Shown piece after piece: positions 45,096 to 55,169 of a stretch of DNA of 64,000 nucleotides. This DNA comes from Gammaproteobacteria bacterium (GTDB lineage: Bacteria > Pseudomonadota > Gammaproteobacteria > Burkholderiales > Rhodocyclaceae): assembly GCA_018824085.1 (NCBI GenBank), contig JAHJHI010000040.1, forward strand, positions 124,001 to 188,000. The letters run 5' to 3'. Under the pieces are notes generated by a model, which saw only the letters and a program-made list of their open reading frames with translations, was not told the origin of the DNA and searched no databases. A program made the position numbers and the translations under genes. Each line of letters opens with the position of its first letter. Position 1 is the stretch's first letter.

Positions 45096-46143
45096 TCGAC
45101 GCATCCTCGCCGGCGCGCTGACCGGCGCCATCACGCTGTGGCTGGCGCTGGTCGCGCCGGCCCTGCACGCGCAGGCGCCTGCCACCACCGCGCCCGCAGT
45201 CCGCTTCGTGCGTTTTTCCGGCGTCGCGCTCCAACCGCAGCGCGATGCGCCGGCGCAGGCGGTGGCGCTGAACCGCACCGATCTCGCGGCGGAAATCAGC
45301 GCGCGTGTCGCCTCCACGCACGCGGAGCCGGGCGAGCGCGTGAAAAAGGGACAGGTGCTGGTGCGGCTCGATCAGCGCGACTACCAGCTGGCGCTCGAAC
45401 GCGCGCAGGCGCAGTTGCTGGCGGCACAGGCGCGGCTCGCACAGGCCGACGCACAGCTCAGGCGCAATCGCGCGCTGCAGGAACAGAACTTCGTGTCGCC
45501 CGAGGCGCTGACGCAAAAGGAAACGGACGTGGCCGTGGTGCGTGCCGACGTCGCGGTGGCGCGCAATGCAGTCGATCAGGCGCGCCACAACCTCGACAAG
45601 TGCGTGCTGCGCGCACCCTATGACGCGGTGGTTCGCACGCGCAGCGCATCGGCCGGTTCGCTGGCCGCCGCCGGCACCCTGCTGATGACGCTGGAGGACG
45701 CGAGCAGGGTCGAGGTCAGCGCGCGCGTCGCGCCGCGCGACCTCGCGTCATTGCGCGCGGCGCGCGACGTCGCCTTCGTGTCGCCGGCCGGGCGCAGCGC
45801 GGTGTCGGTCAACCGCGTGTCACCGCTGATCGACAAAGCCAGCCGCACGCAGGAGGTGCGCGCGACCTTCACCGCAGAGCGCGCGCCGGCCGGCGCCGAA
45901 GGCCGCCTCGCGTGGTCCGACCCGGCTCCGCACGTGCCGGCGGAACTGCTGGTACGGCGCGCCGGCGACGGCGCCAGCACGCTCGGCGTGTTCGTATTGC
46001 GCGACGGCGTCGCGCGCTTCGTCGCACTGCCCGGCGCGCAGGAAGGGCGCCCGGCGCCGGCCGGACTGCCGCCGGATGCACGCATCGCCACCGACGGGCG
46101 CAACAGCCTGCGCGACGGCCAGAAGATCACCGCGACGCCCTGA
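45088..46143 (+). CDS. RND efflux periplasmic adaptor (membrane fusion protein)
   Basis: A 351-residue HlyD/AcrA-type adaptor. A signal peptide (to about residue 29, PALHAQA) is followed by half-lipoyl motifs (VASTHAEPGERVKKGQVLVRLD), a coiled-coil hairpin (about 95-155, ALERAQAQLLAAQARLAQAD), the second lipoyl half (CVLRAPYDAVVRTRSASAGS) and beta-barrel/membrane-proximal domains. It bridges the RND pump to an outer membrane channel. The ATG lies within the tail of the TetR gene and the pump gene starts 1 bp after its stop. Confidence 0.9.
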   Translation: MSDRRILAGALTGAITLWLALVAPALHAQAPATTAPAVRFVRFSGVALQPQRDAPAQAVALNRTDLAAEISARVASTHAEPGERVKKGQVLVRLDQRDYQLALERAQAQLLAAQARLAQADAQLRRNRALQEQNFVSPEALTQKETDVAVVRADVAVARNAVDQARHNLDKCVLRAPYDAVVRTRSASAGSLAAAGTLLMTLEDASRVEVSARVAPRDLASLRAARDVAFVSPAGRSAVSVNRVSPLIDKASRTQEVRATFTAERAPAGAEGRLAWSDPAPHVPAELLVRRAGDGASTLGVFVLRDGVARFVALPGAQEGRPAPAGLPPDARIATDGRNSLRDGQKITATP

Positions 46144-46144
46144 C

Positions 46145-49100
46145 ATGTCGGCCTACGCCCGCTTCATCAGCAACCATCCGCTCGCCAACATCACCTTTCT
46201 GGTGGTGTTGCTGCTCGGACTGTTCTCCTACCTCGACCTGCCGCGCGAGCAGGACCCGGAAATCAACTTCAACTGGGTGCAGATTTCGGTGGCGCTGCCC
46301 GGCGCGTCGCCCGAGGACGTGGAAAAGCGCGTGCTGGAGCCGCTCGAGGACGCCGTGCAGAACGTGTCCGACATCCGCTTCATCTCGTCCGCCGCACGCG
46401 ACGGACTGGCCGGCATCCTGGTGCGCTTCGACGAAATTCCGGCCAGCACCTTCGACAAGCGCGTAAACGACCTGCGCCGCGAGATCCAGAACAAGGCGCG
46501 CGCCGAACTGCCGGTCGAGGCGAAGGACCCGGTCATCATCGAAATCACCAGTTCGAACGGCTTCCCGACGGCGCAGATCCTGCTCACCGGCCACGCCGAC
46601 GACGAGGTGCTGCGCGCGCTCGGCCAGCAGTTGCGCACCGACATCGAACGCATGAAGGGCGTGGACCGCGTGTTCGCGCTCGGCCTGCACGACCCCGAAC
46701 TGCGGGTGGAGTATTCGGCCGCCGCGGCGCAGGCGCGCGGACTGTTGCCGAGCGACATCGCGGACGGCGTCGGCGCGTGGTTCCGCGACGTGTTCGCCGG
46801 ACGTTCACGCGCCGGTGACCAGGAATGGCTGGTGCGCGTGGTCGGCCAGGACGCCGACCCCGGCTGGCTGGCCGACATCGGCGTGGCGCCGCAGGCGCGC
46901 CCCGGCGACATGGTGAAGCTCGACAACGTGGCGCGCGTGGTGCGCGCCCGGGCGCGCCCGACCCAGCTCGTGTCGTCCGGCGAGCGGCCCGGCGTGCTGT
47001 TCTCGGTCAGCAAGAAGGCCGGCGTGAACACGCTGGACCTGATCGGACGCATCAATGACTACGTGGCGCGCAAGAACGAGGTGCTGGCGCAGCAGGGGCT
47101 GAAGCTGGAACTGATGGACGACCAGACGGTGCCGACGCGCGAAGCCATTTCCGTCATGCAGTGGAACGCGCTGTTCGGCCTGTTCATGGTGGTGCTGCTG
47201 TGCTGGATCTTCCTCGGTTCACGCATCGCGCTGCTGGTCGGGCTCGGCATTCCGTTCTCGCTCGCCGGCACCTTCGCCATCCTGTCGGCCAGCGGCAACA
47301 CGCTCAACATATCGGTGCTGCTGGGCGTCGTGATCGCGCTCGGCATGCTGGTCGACGACGCGGTGGTCGTCGTGGAAGCCATCTACTACCGCATGCAGCG
47401 CGGCACGCCGGCGATCGACGCCGTGGCCGAAGGCGTGCGCGAGGTGTGGACGCCGGTGCTCGCGTCGGTCGCCACGACGATGGCCGCCTTCCTGCCGCTG
47501 ATGCTGCTGCCCGGCATCGTCGGCGACTTCATGTTCGTCATCCCGTTCGTCGTCACGCTGGCGCTGGCGATCAGCCTGATCGAAGCGTTCTGGATGCTGC
47601 CCTCGCACGTGCTGGCGCTGCGCGTCGATGGCGCACGCCCCTCGCGCCTGCAGCGCGTACGCAGCGATTTCACGCGCGTGCTGCGCCATCGCTACGCGGT
47701 CGCGCTGGCCTGGGTCGTCCGCCACTGGATCGTGCTGTGCGTCGTCGTGCTGTCGCTGGTGGCCGGCGCGATCGGCGCCACGGCAACCGGCCTGATACGC
47801 GTGCAGTTCTTCGCGTTCGATGCGATGCGCATCTTCTACGTGAATGTCGACATGCCCGCCGGCACGCCGATCGGCGACACGCTCGCGCGCGTCGAACAGA
47901 TGGAATCCGAGGTGCGCCGTCACCTTCGGGACGGCGAGGCGCGCCGCGTCGCGTCGCTGGCCGGCGCGAAGTTCACCGACACCGAAGCGCTGTTCGGCGA
48001 CGCCTACGGCCAGGTCGTCGTCGCGCTGCTGCCGCGTACCGGCGACGGACGCGAGGTCGGCGCCATCGTCGACGGCATGCGCGCGGCGATCGATGCGCTG
48101 CCCGGCGCCGGTACGGCGAGCTTCACGCTGCTGTCGGGCGGGCCGCCGGTGCAAAAGCCGGTGAAGGTGCGGGTGCGCGGCAACGACCTCGAAGAGCTGC
48201 GGGCGGCCAGCGCGGAGGTGAAACGCATCATCCGCGCCGTCGACGGCACGCGCGACATCACCGATGACGACATTCCCGGACGCCCGCAGCTGGCACTGCG
48301 GCTGGAGCGCGACGCGCTGCGCGAGGCGGGGCTCAACGCCGACCAGGTCGCACGCGCCGTGCGACTGCAGGTGGAAGGGGAAATCGTCGCCGTCACGCGC
48401 GACCAGGGCGACAAGCTGGAAGTGCGCGTGGTGGCGACCGGCGCGCCGGCCAATGATGTGATGCGCGTGCTCGACGCGCCGATCGCGCTGCCGTCGGGCG
48501 GCGCCACGACGCTGCGTGCGCTGGTGCACCCGGACACCACGCGCGGCGCCGGCGTCATCAAGCACTACGACCTGCGCCGCACGATCACCGTCGAAGCCGG
48601 CATCGATACCGAAAAGCTGAACGCGCTGCAGGTAACCGAGGCGCTGAAGGCGGCCTGGGAGGCCGAGCGCACCCGCTTTCCGCGCACCGACCTCGATTTC
48701 TCCGGCGAGCTGGAAGACGTGGAGGAAAGCCTGGCCGCAATGAAGGTGCTGTTCCTGCTCGGGCTCGGCCTGATCTACCTGATCCTGGCGGCGCAGTTCC
48801 GCAGCTACTGGCAGCCGATGATGATTCTGGCCACCGTGCCGCTCGCCTTCACCGGCGTCGCGTTCGGCCTGCTGGCCAGCGGCTCGCCGCTGTCGCTCTA
48901 CACGCTGTACGGCGTCATCGCACTGACCGGCATTGTCGTGAATTCGGCCATCGTGCTGATCGACGCGGCGAACGAGCGCCTGAACGCCGGCATGAGCGTG
49001 CTGCACGCCGCGCTGTACGCGGCGCGCCGGCGCGTCGTGCCCATCATCATCACCACCAGCACGACGGTGGGCGGCCTGTTCTCGCTGGCCGCCGGCATCG

Positions 49101-49243
49101 GCGGCTATTCACTGCTGTGGGGGCCGGTCGCCGGCGCAATCGTCTGGGGGCTGGGCGTGGCCACGGTGCTGACGCTGTTCGTCATGCCCACGCTCTACAT
49201 CGCGTGCATGCGTCGCACGGCGCGTCGGCGCAGCGCTTTCTGA
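46145..49243 (+). CDS. RND family efflux pump inner-membrane transporter
   Basis: A 1032-residue AcrB/MdtC-type pump with 12 transmembrane helices and two large periplasmic loops. Visible motifs: FSYLDLPREQDPEINFNW, ALPGASPEDVEKRVLEPLED, VVIALGMLVDDAVVVVEAIY with the proton-relay Asp pair in TM4, and FGLLASGSPLSLYTLYGVI in the second half. The sequence is closer to the acriflavin-resistance MdtB/C-like class than to metal CusA pumps. Substrate unknown. The tolC-type channel gene lies 1 kb downstream. Confidence 0.92.
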   Translation: MSAYARFISNHPLANITFLVVLLLGLFSYLDLPREQDPEINFNWVQISVALPGASPEDVEKRVLEPLEDAVQNVSDIRFISSAARDGLAGILVRFDEIPASTFDKRVNDLRREIQNKARAELPVEAKDPVIIEITSSNGFPTAQILLTGHADDEVLRALGQQLRTDIERMKGVDRVFALGLHDPELRVEYSAAAAQARGLLPSDIADGVGAWFRDVFAGRSRAGDQEWLVRVVGQDADPGWLADIGVAPQARPGDMVKLDNVARVVRARARPTQLVSSGERPGVLFSVSKKAGVNTLDLIGRINDYVARKNEVLAQQGLKLELMDDQTVPTREAISVMQWNALFGLFMVVLLCWIFLGSRIALLVGLGIPFSLAGTFAILSASGNTLNISVLLGVVIALGMLVDDAVVVVEAIYYRMQRGTPAIDAVAEGVREVWTPVLASVATTMAAFLPLMLLPGIVGDFMFVIPFVVTLALAISLIEAFWMLPSHVLALRVDGARPSRLQRVRSDFTRVLRHRYAVALAWVVRHWIVLCVVVLSLVAGAIGATATGLIRVQFFAFDAMRIFYVNVDMPAGTPIGDTLARVEQMESEVRRHLRDGEARRVASLAGAKFTDTEALFGDAYGQVVVALLPRTGDGREVGAIVDGMRAAIDALPGAGTASFTLLSGGPPVQKPVKVRVRGNDLEELRAASAEVKRIIRAVDGTRDITDDDIPGRPQLALRLERDALREAGLNADQVARAVRLQVEGEIVAVTRDQGDKLEVRVVATGAPANDVMRVLDAPIALPSGGATTLRALVHPDTTRGAGVIKHYDLRRTITVEAGIDTEKLNALQVTEALKAAWEAERTRFPRTDLDFSGELEDVEESLAAMKVLFLLGLGLIYLILAAQFRSYWQPMMILATVPLAFTGVAFGLLASGSPLSLYTLYGVIALTGIVVNSAIVLIDAANERLNAGMSVLHAALYAARRRVVPIIITTSTTVGGLFSLAAGIGGYSLLWGPVAGAIVWGLGVATVLTLFVMPTLYIACMRRTARRRSAF

Positions 49244-49290
49244 TGCACTGCGGCAGGCTACAATCGCGGCTTCATTCCGGGGACACACAC

Positions 49291-49944
49291 ATGGACATCG
49301 AACAGGCACGCTTCAACATGGTGGAGCAGCAGATCAGGCCGTGGGACGTGCTTGATCAGGACATTCTGGATCTGCTTTTCGTCGTCAGGCGCGAAATCTT
49401 CGTGCCGGCGCCGCTGCGCGAACTGGCTTTCGTGGATGGCGTGATACCGCTCGGTCACGGCGCCGCGATGCTGGAACCCAAGATCGAGGCACGCGTGCTG
49501 CAGGAACTGCACCTGCGCAGCACCGACACGGTGCTCGAGATCGGCACCGGCTCCGGCTACATGGCCGCGCTGCTCGGCGCACGTGCAAGCCACGTGACGA
49601 CGGTGGAAATCGAACCGGCGCTGGCCGGGACGGCACGTGAAAACCTGATCGCCGCCGGCGCGCTGAACGTGCGCGTGGAAACCGGTGACGCGGCACAGGG
49701 CTGGCCGACGCACGCGCCGTACGACGCCATCGTGGTGTCCGGCGGGCTGCCGACGCTGCCGCAGGAACTGGTGGCGCAACTGCGCCCGGGTGGCCGCCTG
49801 ATCGCCTTCATCGGCGAAGCGCCGGTGATGGAAGCCACGCTGGTGAAGCTGAACGCGGACGGCAGCCAGTCGCGCGAAGTGCTGTTTGAAACCGTGGTGC
49901 CCACGCTGCGCAATGCGCGCGGCGGCCAGCGCTTCGTATTCTGA
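49291..49944 (+). CDS. PCMT-family methyltransferase (protein-L-isoaspartate O-methyltransferase-like)
   Basis: A 217-residue SAM-dependent methyltransferase. Motif I is TVLEIGTGSGYMAALLG, with a PCMT-type N-terminal region (NMVEQQIRPWDVLDQDILDLL, VRREIFVP) and C-terminal LVAQLRPGGRLIAFIG. This is the divergent betaproteobacterial version always found next to a rhodanese and tolC, so repair of isoaspartate is not certain. A GGGGACACAC site precedes the ATG. Confidence 0.87.
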   Translation: MDIEQARFNMVEQQIRPWDVLDQDILDLLFVVRREIFVPAPLRELAFVDGVIPLGHGAAMLEPKIEARVLQELHLRSTDTVLEIGTGSGYMAALLGARASHVTTVEIEPALAGTARENLIAAGALNVRVETGDAAQGWPTHAPYDAIVVSGGLPTLPQELVAQLRPGGRLIAFIGEAPVMEATLVKLNADGSQSREVLFETVVPTLRNARGGQRFVF

Positions 49945-49954
49945 GGTCCGGACG

Positions 49955-50278
49955 ATGCAACAGCTCAGCGTAACCGACCTCGCCGCATGGCTTGCCGACG
50001 ACAGCCGTCCGAAGCCGCAACTGCTCGACGTGCGCGAGGACCACGAGTGGTCGATCTGCCGCCTCGACGGCAGCCAGCACATTCCGATGAACACGGTGCC
50101 GGGGCGCATCGAGGAACTGGACCCGGCGCAGCCTCTGGTGTGCGTGTGCCATCACGGCGGCCGCTCGATGCAGGTCGCCATCTTCCTTGAGCGCAACGGC
50201 TTCAGCGAGGTGTTCAACCTGACCGGCGGCGTCGATGCCTGGGCAGTGAACATCGACGGCTCGATGGCACGCTACTGA
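49955..50278 (+). CDS. Single-domain rhodanese-like sulfurtransferase
   Basis: A 107-residue rhodanese. The motif PQLLDVREDHEWSICRLDGS and the active-site loop CVCHHGGRSMQVA, with the second Cys in the catalytic position, define it. Single-domain rhodaneses transfer sulfane sulfur to thiol acceptors. It starts 10 bp after the methyltransferase gene, and its stop overlaps the tolC start by 1 nt, so the three are one operon. Confidence 0.9.
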   Translation: MQQLSVTDLAAWLADDSRPKPQLLDVREDHEWSICRLDGSQHIPMNTVPGRIEELDPAQPLVCVCHHGGRSMQVAIFLERNGFSEVFNLTGGVDAWAVNIDGSMARY

Positions 50279-51615
50279 TGCGGACTGTCCGCCGGCTCCT
50301 GCGCCGCCCGGCGGTTGCCGGGGCGCTGTGTGCACTGCTCGTGTCGCCCGTCCCCGCGGCAAGCGACCTGCTGTCGGTCACCCGCGCGGCGCTGGCGAAC
50401 GACGCGCAGTTCCAGTCGGCGCGCGCCCAGCGCTCGGCCAGCGCCGAGAAGCTGCCGCAGGCCCGGGCGGGGCTGCTGCCCAGCCTGAGCCTGTCGGGCA
50501 CCACGCAGTGGAACGACGTGTCGGTCAGCCGGCCGCTCGAAGGCGATTCGCGCTACAACTCGCACAATTTCAGTTTCCAGCTGACACAGCCGCTGTTCCG
50601 CTGGGCCAACTGGGTGCAGTACGAACAGGGCAAGCTGCAGGTGCTGGCCGCCGACGCGCTGTTCGAGCAGGCTCGCCAGGACGTCATCCTGCGGGCCGCA
50701 CAGGCCTACTTCGACCTGCTGTACGCACAGGACGCGCTCGAGTCCATCGTCGCGCAGAAGGGCGCCGCGTCCGAACAGCTCGAACTGGCGCGCAAGAGTT
50801 TCGAGGTCGGCACCGTCACCATCACCGACGTCCATGAAGCGCAGTCACGCTTCGATCTGGCCGGCGCGCAGGAAATCGCCGCGCGCAGCGACATCGAGGT
50901 GAAGCGGCACGCGCTCGCGCTGATCACCGGCAGCACGCCGGACACGCTGCGCCGGCTGCGCCCCGACGTCACGTTTTCGCTGCCGGTGCCGGCGCGGATG
51001 GAAGACTGGGTCGAGCGCGCGCAGAGCGAGAGCCTTGCCGTCACCGCACAGCTGGCCAATCAGGAGATCGCCGGCCGCGAGGTCGAACGCCAGCGCGCCG
51101 GGCACTATCCGACGGTGGATCTCGTCGCCACCTACGGCCAGAACAAGACCGTCGTCACCTTTGCCGGCACGCCGCTGTCCAACGAAAGCGAAACCGGCAC
51201 CATCGGCGTGCAGGTTGCCGTGCCGCTGTTTCAGGGGCTCGGACAGGAATCACGCGTGCGTGAATCCGCCTACCTGCTGGACCGCGCGCACGCCGAGGTC
51301 GACCTCGCGCGACGCAACGCGACCTTGCTCGCGCGCCAGTCCTATCTCGGCGTTGCCAACGGCATTGCCCAGACCGCGGCACTGCGCGCGGCGCTGGTGT
51401 CGTCCCAATCCTCGCTCGATGCCAACAAGCTGGGCTACGAAGTCGGCGTGCGCATCAACATCGACGTACTCAATGCGCAGCAGCAGCTCTATGTCACGCG
51501 GCGCGATCTGGCGCGCGCGCTGTACGACACCGTGCTTGCGCAACTGCGGCTGAAAGCGGCCGCAGGCCAGCTCGGCGAACCGGAAATCGATGCGGTAAAC
51601 GCGCTGCTGGAATGA
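50278..51615 (+). CDS. tolC: TolC family outer membrane efflux channel
   Basis: A 445-residue outer-membrane channel. After a signal peptide (ending PVPAASD) come two internal repeats of the OEP fold with long periplasmic helices (AQAYFDLLYAQDALESIVAQK; SYLGVANGIAQTAALRAALVSS) and strands such as PSLSLSGTTQW and YPTVDLVATYG. Each repeat ends in NxxDV-type turns (GTVTITDVHEAQ; GVRINIDVLNAQQQ). It most likely pairs with the RND pump encoded just upstream and with other exporters. Confidence 0.92.
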   Translation: MRTVRRLLRRPAVAGALCALLVSPVPAASDLLSVTRAALANDAQFQSARAQRSASAEKLPQARAGLLPSLSLSGTTQWNDVSVSRPLEGDSRYNSHNFSFQLTQPLFRWANWVQYEQGKLQVLAADALFEQARQDVILRAAQAYFDLLYAQDALESIVAQKGAASEQLELARKSFEVGTVTITDVHEAQSRFDLAGAQEIAARSDIEVKRHALALITGSTPDTLRRLRPDVTFSLPVPARMEDWVERAQSESLAVTAQLANQEIAGREVERQRAGHYPTVDLVATYGQNKTVVTFAGTPLSNESETGTIGVQVAVPLFQGLGQESRVRESAYLLDRAHAEVDLARRNATLLARQSYLGVANGIAQTAALRAALVSSQSSLDANKLGYEVGVRINIDVLNAQQQLYVTRRDLARALYDTVLAQLRLKAAAGQLGEPEIDAVNALLE

Positions 51616-51736
51616 GCGCCGGGGGCGTCACATTGTTTGACGATCCGCCTCCCGCAGACGTGACGTCCGTCGTGTACCGGACGTGGTGCCGCCTCTAGAC
51701 TTCGGGCCGGTAAAAACACAAAAAAAGGTCCATCCG

Positions 51737-53989
51737 ATGTCCGCCCTCACCCTCGCACAGCGCGCGCGTGCCGCTGCCGGCACCGCTCTGGCCGTGCTGC
51801 CCCTGTCTTCCGCGTCGCTGGCCGAAGCGGCCAGCCTGCTCCCCGATTATTCGCTGGCCGCCGAGTACACCAACTCCGGCTGGTTCATGGGCGGATTCGA
51901 CGACGGCGCGGCCAGCGCCGCCACCTTCAACGACGGCGTCACGCTGAGCGGCGACAAGACGGTCAGCGACAGCCTGTTCTGGCGCTACGACGACTACTAC
52001 GGCGCCACGGTGCGCCGCGCGGACGTGACCGGCTTTGCATTCGGCTGGGGCGGCGCCGTCGACGGTGCCATGCGCGGCGGCGACCTCGTGACGGCGGATT
52101 TTTCTTTCGAACTCGACTTCACGCACACGACGCCGACGTATCCAGCCTACGACTACACCCACGCATCGTGGGAACTGAACGTCGGCTTCATCGGCCATCC
52201 CTATACCCCGGAGCCGTACCAGAACACCCCCTCCACGCTCAGCCCGCTCACCAGCGCCTCGGCCTACGGCTCCGTCGACGCCGCCGGCGTCTACACGTGG
52301 AACGACAGCATTTCGCTGATGATCGACGACTGGTACGCCGCGGATGCCGGTCACTGGTACGCCGTGCTCACCGTGTACTGGCCCGATCCGCTCGCGCGGT
52401 CCGGCTACGAGGACACACAGGGAGCGCACAACGGCGACACGCTGCGCCTGACCGTGCCGGACGGCGGCATCCGGCTCGGCATCACGCCGTCATCGAGCAC
52501 GCTGGCGGGTGAGACCGTCGTCAACACCAGCCTCTACGTACTGCCCTCGTCGTCCATGCTGCGCACCGCGGGCACCTTCCGCAACGCGGCCGGCGCCGAA
52601 GCGCGGATCGAGGGCGACGCCGACATCAGCGAAGGCGGCCTGATGGAGAACCTCGGGCTGCTGCGCGCCATGGGCGGCTCGCGCTTCAACAACTACGGCG
52701 GCATGACCAACGGCGCCACGGCGACGATGGAACTGGACGGCGACGTCTACGTCGGCGACAGCGGACAGTTCGTCAACGAAGGGCTGCTGCGCGCCATGGG
52801 CGGCAGCCGCATCACGAACGACGGACGCATCGAGAACCGCGCCGGCGCGACGCTTGAGCAACACGGCGGGATCGAGGTCGGCAACGGCGGCGCACTGGTG
52901 AACGAAGGCCTGCTGCGCGCCATGGGCGGTGCCTCCTTCAACAGCTACGGGCGAACGGAAAACCGCAGCGGCGCAACGTTCGAAAGCTACGGCATGACGG
53001 CGGTCGGCAATGACGGCACGCTGGTCAACGAAGGCCTGCTGCGCGCCATGGGCGGCGCGTCGATGAGCAATTACGGCAACATCGAGAACCGCGCCGGCGC
53101 CACGCTATCGACGGCGGTCGGCTCGAACCTCGACAACTACGGCCGCTTCGACAACGACGGTCATGTCGACAACATGGGCACGCTGCTCAACGCCATGGGC
53201 GGCGCGATGCACAACCGGGGCACGATGACGAATTCGAGCCCCGACACCCTCATCAATGACGGTTTCATGGTGGTCGAGGGCGTGCTGACCAACACCGCCT
53301 CCGGTGTGGCGCACAACAACGGCGACCTGGAGATCGCAGACGGCGGCGCGCTCGTCAACGACGGCCTTCTGAACAACGACGGCTACATCGACAACCAGGG
53401 TGCGGTGACCGTCGGCGTGACGGGCATCATCCGCGGCAGCGGCGCTTACGCGCAGTCGGCCGGCAGCACGCGCGTCGATGGCCTGCTCGATGTCGCCGAG
53501 CTGGATTTCGCCGGCGGCCTGCTCACCGGCGACGGTGTCTTGACCAGCGCCGGCGGCGTGCTGATCGGCAGTGGCACGATGCTGGCGCCTTCGGGCGTCG
53601 GTGGCGCGCGCAGCGGCCGGCTGGACGTCGTCGGCGACTTCACGCTCGCCGACGGCGCGGCGCTGTCGATCGATCTGGATGGCACACTGGCCGGCAGCAG
53701 CTACGACTGGCTGGCCATCGACGGCAGCGCCACGCTGGCCGGCGACCTCTTCCTCGACTTCGCCTTCACGCCGCTGGCCGGCCAGGTATTCACCTTCCTG
53801 ACCGCGAGCAACGGCATCAGCGGCCGATTCGGGCATGTACATGCCGACGGCTGGGACGTGTCGCTGTCCTATGGCGACAATGCGGTGTCACTGACACTGG
53901 CCGCCGCACCGGTGCCGGAAGCCGACAGCTGGGCCTTGTTGCTGGCGGGTCTCGGGCTGATCGGCTGGCGCGCACGCCGGCGCGCCTGA
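51737..53989 (+). CDS. Large repetitive PEP-CTERM surface protein
   Basis: A 750-residue secreted protein. A signal peptide ends near residue 31 (SLAEAASLL). Residues about 32-255 are a unique beta-rich domain full of Tyr, Trp and Asp. Residues about 270-560 are Asn/Gly-rich repeats with a 42-residue period carrying the core NEGLLRAMGG, likely a beta-helix. The C-terminal part (about 570-720) resembles autotransporter-adjacent beta-helix turns. The end PVPEADSWALLLAGLGLIGW followed by RARRR is a variant PEP-CTERM signal with PEA for PEP. Function beyond a surface or matrix role is unknown. Confidence 0.82.
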   Translation: MSALTLAQRARAAAGTALAVLPLSSASLAEAASLLPDYSLAAEYTNSGWFMGGFDDGAASAATFNDGVTLSGDKTVSDSLFWRYDDYYGATVRRADVTGFAFGWGGAVDGAMRGGDLVTADFSFELDFTHTTPTYPAYDYTHASWELNVGFIGHPYTPEPYQNTPSTLSPLTSASAYGSVDAAGVYTWNDSISLMIDDWYAADAGHWYAVLTVYWPDPLARSGYEDTQGAHNGDTLRLTVPDGGIRLGITPSSSTLAGETVVNTSLYVLPSSSMLRTAGTFRNAAGAEARIEGDADISEGGLMENLGLLRAMGGSRFNNYGGMTNGATATMELDGDVYVGDSGQFVNEGLLRAMGGSRITNDGRIENRAGATLEQHGGIEVGNGGALVNEGLLRAMGGASFNSYGRTENRSGATFESYGMTAVGNDGTLVNEGLLRAMGGASMSNYGNIENRAGATLSTAVGSNLDNYGRFDNDGHVDNMGTLLNAMGGAMHNRGTMTNSSPDTLINDGFMVVEGVLTNTASGVAHNNGDLEIADGGALVNDGLLNNDGYIDNQGAVTVGVTGIIRGSGAYAQSAGSTRVDGLLDVAELDFAGGLLTGDGVLTSAGGVLIGSGTMLAPSGVGGARSGRLDVVGDFTLADGAALSIDLDGTLAGSSYDWLAIDGSATLAGDLFLDFAFTPLAGQVFTFLTASNGISGRFGHVHADGWDVSLSYGDNAVSLTLAAAPVPEADSWALLLAGLGLIGWRARRRA
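52655..53055 (+). repeat. Four exact-period 126-bp (42-residue) tandem repeats in the PEP-CTERM gene
   Basis: The core CTGCTGCGCGCCATGGGCGG begins at 52658, 52784, 52910 and 53036, three identical spacings of 126 bp. The DNA between cores has diverged while keeping NEGLLRAMGG, the xNYGxxENRxGAT segment and frame. A fifth degenerate copy (LLNAMGG, DNA at 53183) follows at a changed spacing of 147 bp. Confidence 0.92.
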
Positions 53990-53999
53990 ACCAGCTGCG

Positions 54000-55169
54000 A
54001 TGGCGGCAAGACGCCTGCTGCTGCTGACCGGACAGTCGCCATTCGACCCGACCAGCGGCGCGGCGCAGGCGACACGCCAGATGGCCGAACTGCTGGCCGC
54101 CGGCGGATGGGCCGTCCAGGCACTGTCGACCAGCGGCTGCGAAGGTGATACCGGCGGCCAGTCGCCCCGCGCGCTGATCGAGGCGCAGGGCGGGCGCTGC
54201 GACGGCGAGACACGCGTCGCAGGGCGCGCCGTGCTCCGGGCACAGGCACACGGCATATCCCACAACATCGTGCTGACCGATCCGGCGCGCCGCCACCACT
54301 GGGAGCAGGACGCGGGCGCCGCCCACGCGCACTGCCTGTCGCACATCGTCGGCGGGTTCCGGCCGCAGGTCGTGCTCACCTTCGGTGACGACGCGGGCGA
54401 CCTGCGCCGGCGCCGCCAGTTGCGCGCAGCCGGCGCCCGCGTCGTATTCGTGCTGCACAACCTCGCCTACACCGGCCGGCAGCCGGCCGATTGCGACGCC
54501 TTCGTCTGCCCGAGCCGCTTTCTCGCCGCGCGCTACGCACAGGTCTGGCCGGCACCGCCTGACGTACTGCCAACGCCGTTGCTGCCATCGGCCGTGCTCG
54601 CCGACCGTCACGACCCGGTGTTCGTCACCTTCATCAACCCCGAGCCCGCGAAGGGCGTCGCACTGATCGCGCGGCTGGCCGGGCGGCTTGGCCGCGAGCG
54701 CCCGGACATACCGCTGCTGGTGGTCGAAGGACGCGCGCGCGCCGCGCAACTGCTGGCCGCCGGCCGTGCCGCCGGTTCGGATCTCGCGCGCTGGCCCAAC
54801 CTCATGTTTTCGCCGCCGCTGCCGCGCGTGGCCGATCTGTGGGCACGCACGCGCGTGCTGCTGATGCCGTCCGTGGTGGAAGAGGCGGCCGGTCGCGCCG
54901 CGCTGGAAGCGATGGCCAACGGTGCGGTGGCGCTGGTGTCGGATCGCGGCGCGCTGCCGGATACCGTTGGCGACAGCCGTTGCGTGCTGCCGGCCGATGC
55001 GCCGGATGCCTGGTTCGACGCATTGCTACCACTGTGCGACGACGAAGCGTTGTATGCGCGCCGCAGCGACGCGGCCCGCCGCCATGCGGCCGCGCATCTG
55101 CCTCGGGCGCTCGCGCCGCGCTACGAAGAGTGGTTCGGCCGGCTGCTCAGCCGCCCAGCGCCGCAATGA
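54000..55169 (+). CDS. GT4-type glycosyltransferase
   Basis: A 389-residue GT-B fold glycosyltransferase. The N-terminal domain starts [20 protein letters not shown]; the donor-binding domain contains [20 protein letters not shown] and [23 protein letters not shown] with the acidic pair typical of GT4. The sugar and acceptor are unknown. It follows the PEP-CTERM gene by only 10 bp, so it may glycosylate that protein or contribute to its surface polysaccharide; this is inference from position. Its end overlaps the convergent VOC gene by 23 nt. Confidence 0.75.
   Translation: MAARRLLLLTGQSPFDPTSGAAQATRQMAELLAAGGWAVQALSTSGCEGDTGGQSPRALIEAQGGRCDGETRVAGRAVLRAQAHGISHNIVLTDPARRHHWEQDAGAAHAHCLSHIVGGFRPQVVLTFGDDAGDLRRRRQLRAAGARVVFVLHNLAYTGRQPADCDAFVCPSRFLAARYAQVWPAPPDVLPTPLLPSAVLADRHDPVFVTFINPEPAKGVALIARLAGRLGRERPDIPLLVVEGRARAAQLLAAGRAAGSDLARWPNLMFSPPLPRVADLWARTRVLLMPSVVEEAAGRAALEAMANGAVALVSDRGALPDTVGDSRCVLPADAPDAWFDALLPLCDDEALYARRSDAARRHAAAHLPRALAPRYEEWFGRLLSRPAPQ

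Noticed and set aside
52655-53055. CRISPR-like regular repeats
   Set aside because: The period is regular but the repeats are in frame, coding and about 20 bp within diverging coding units; no spacers or cas genes.
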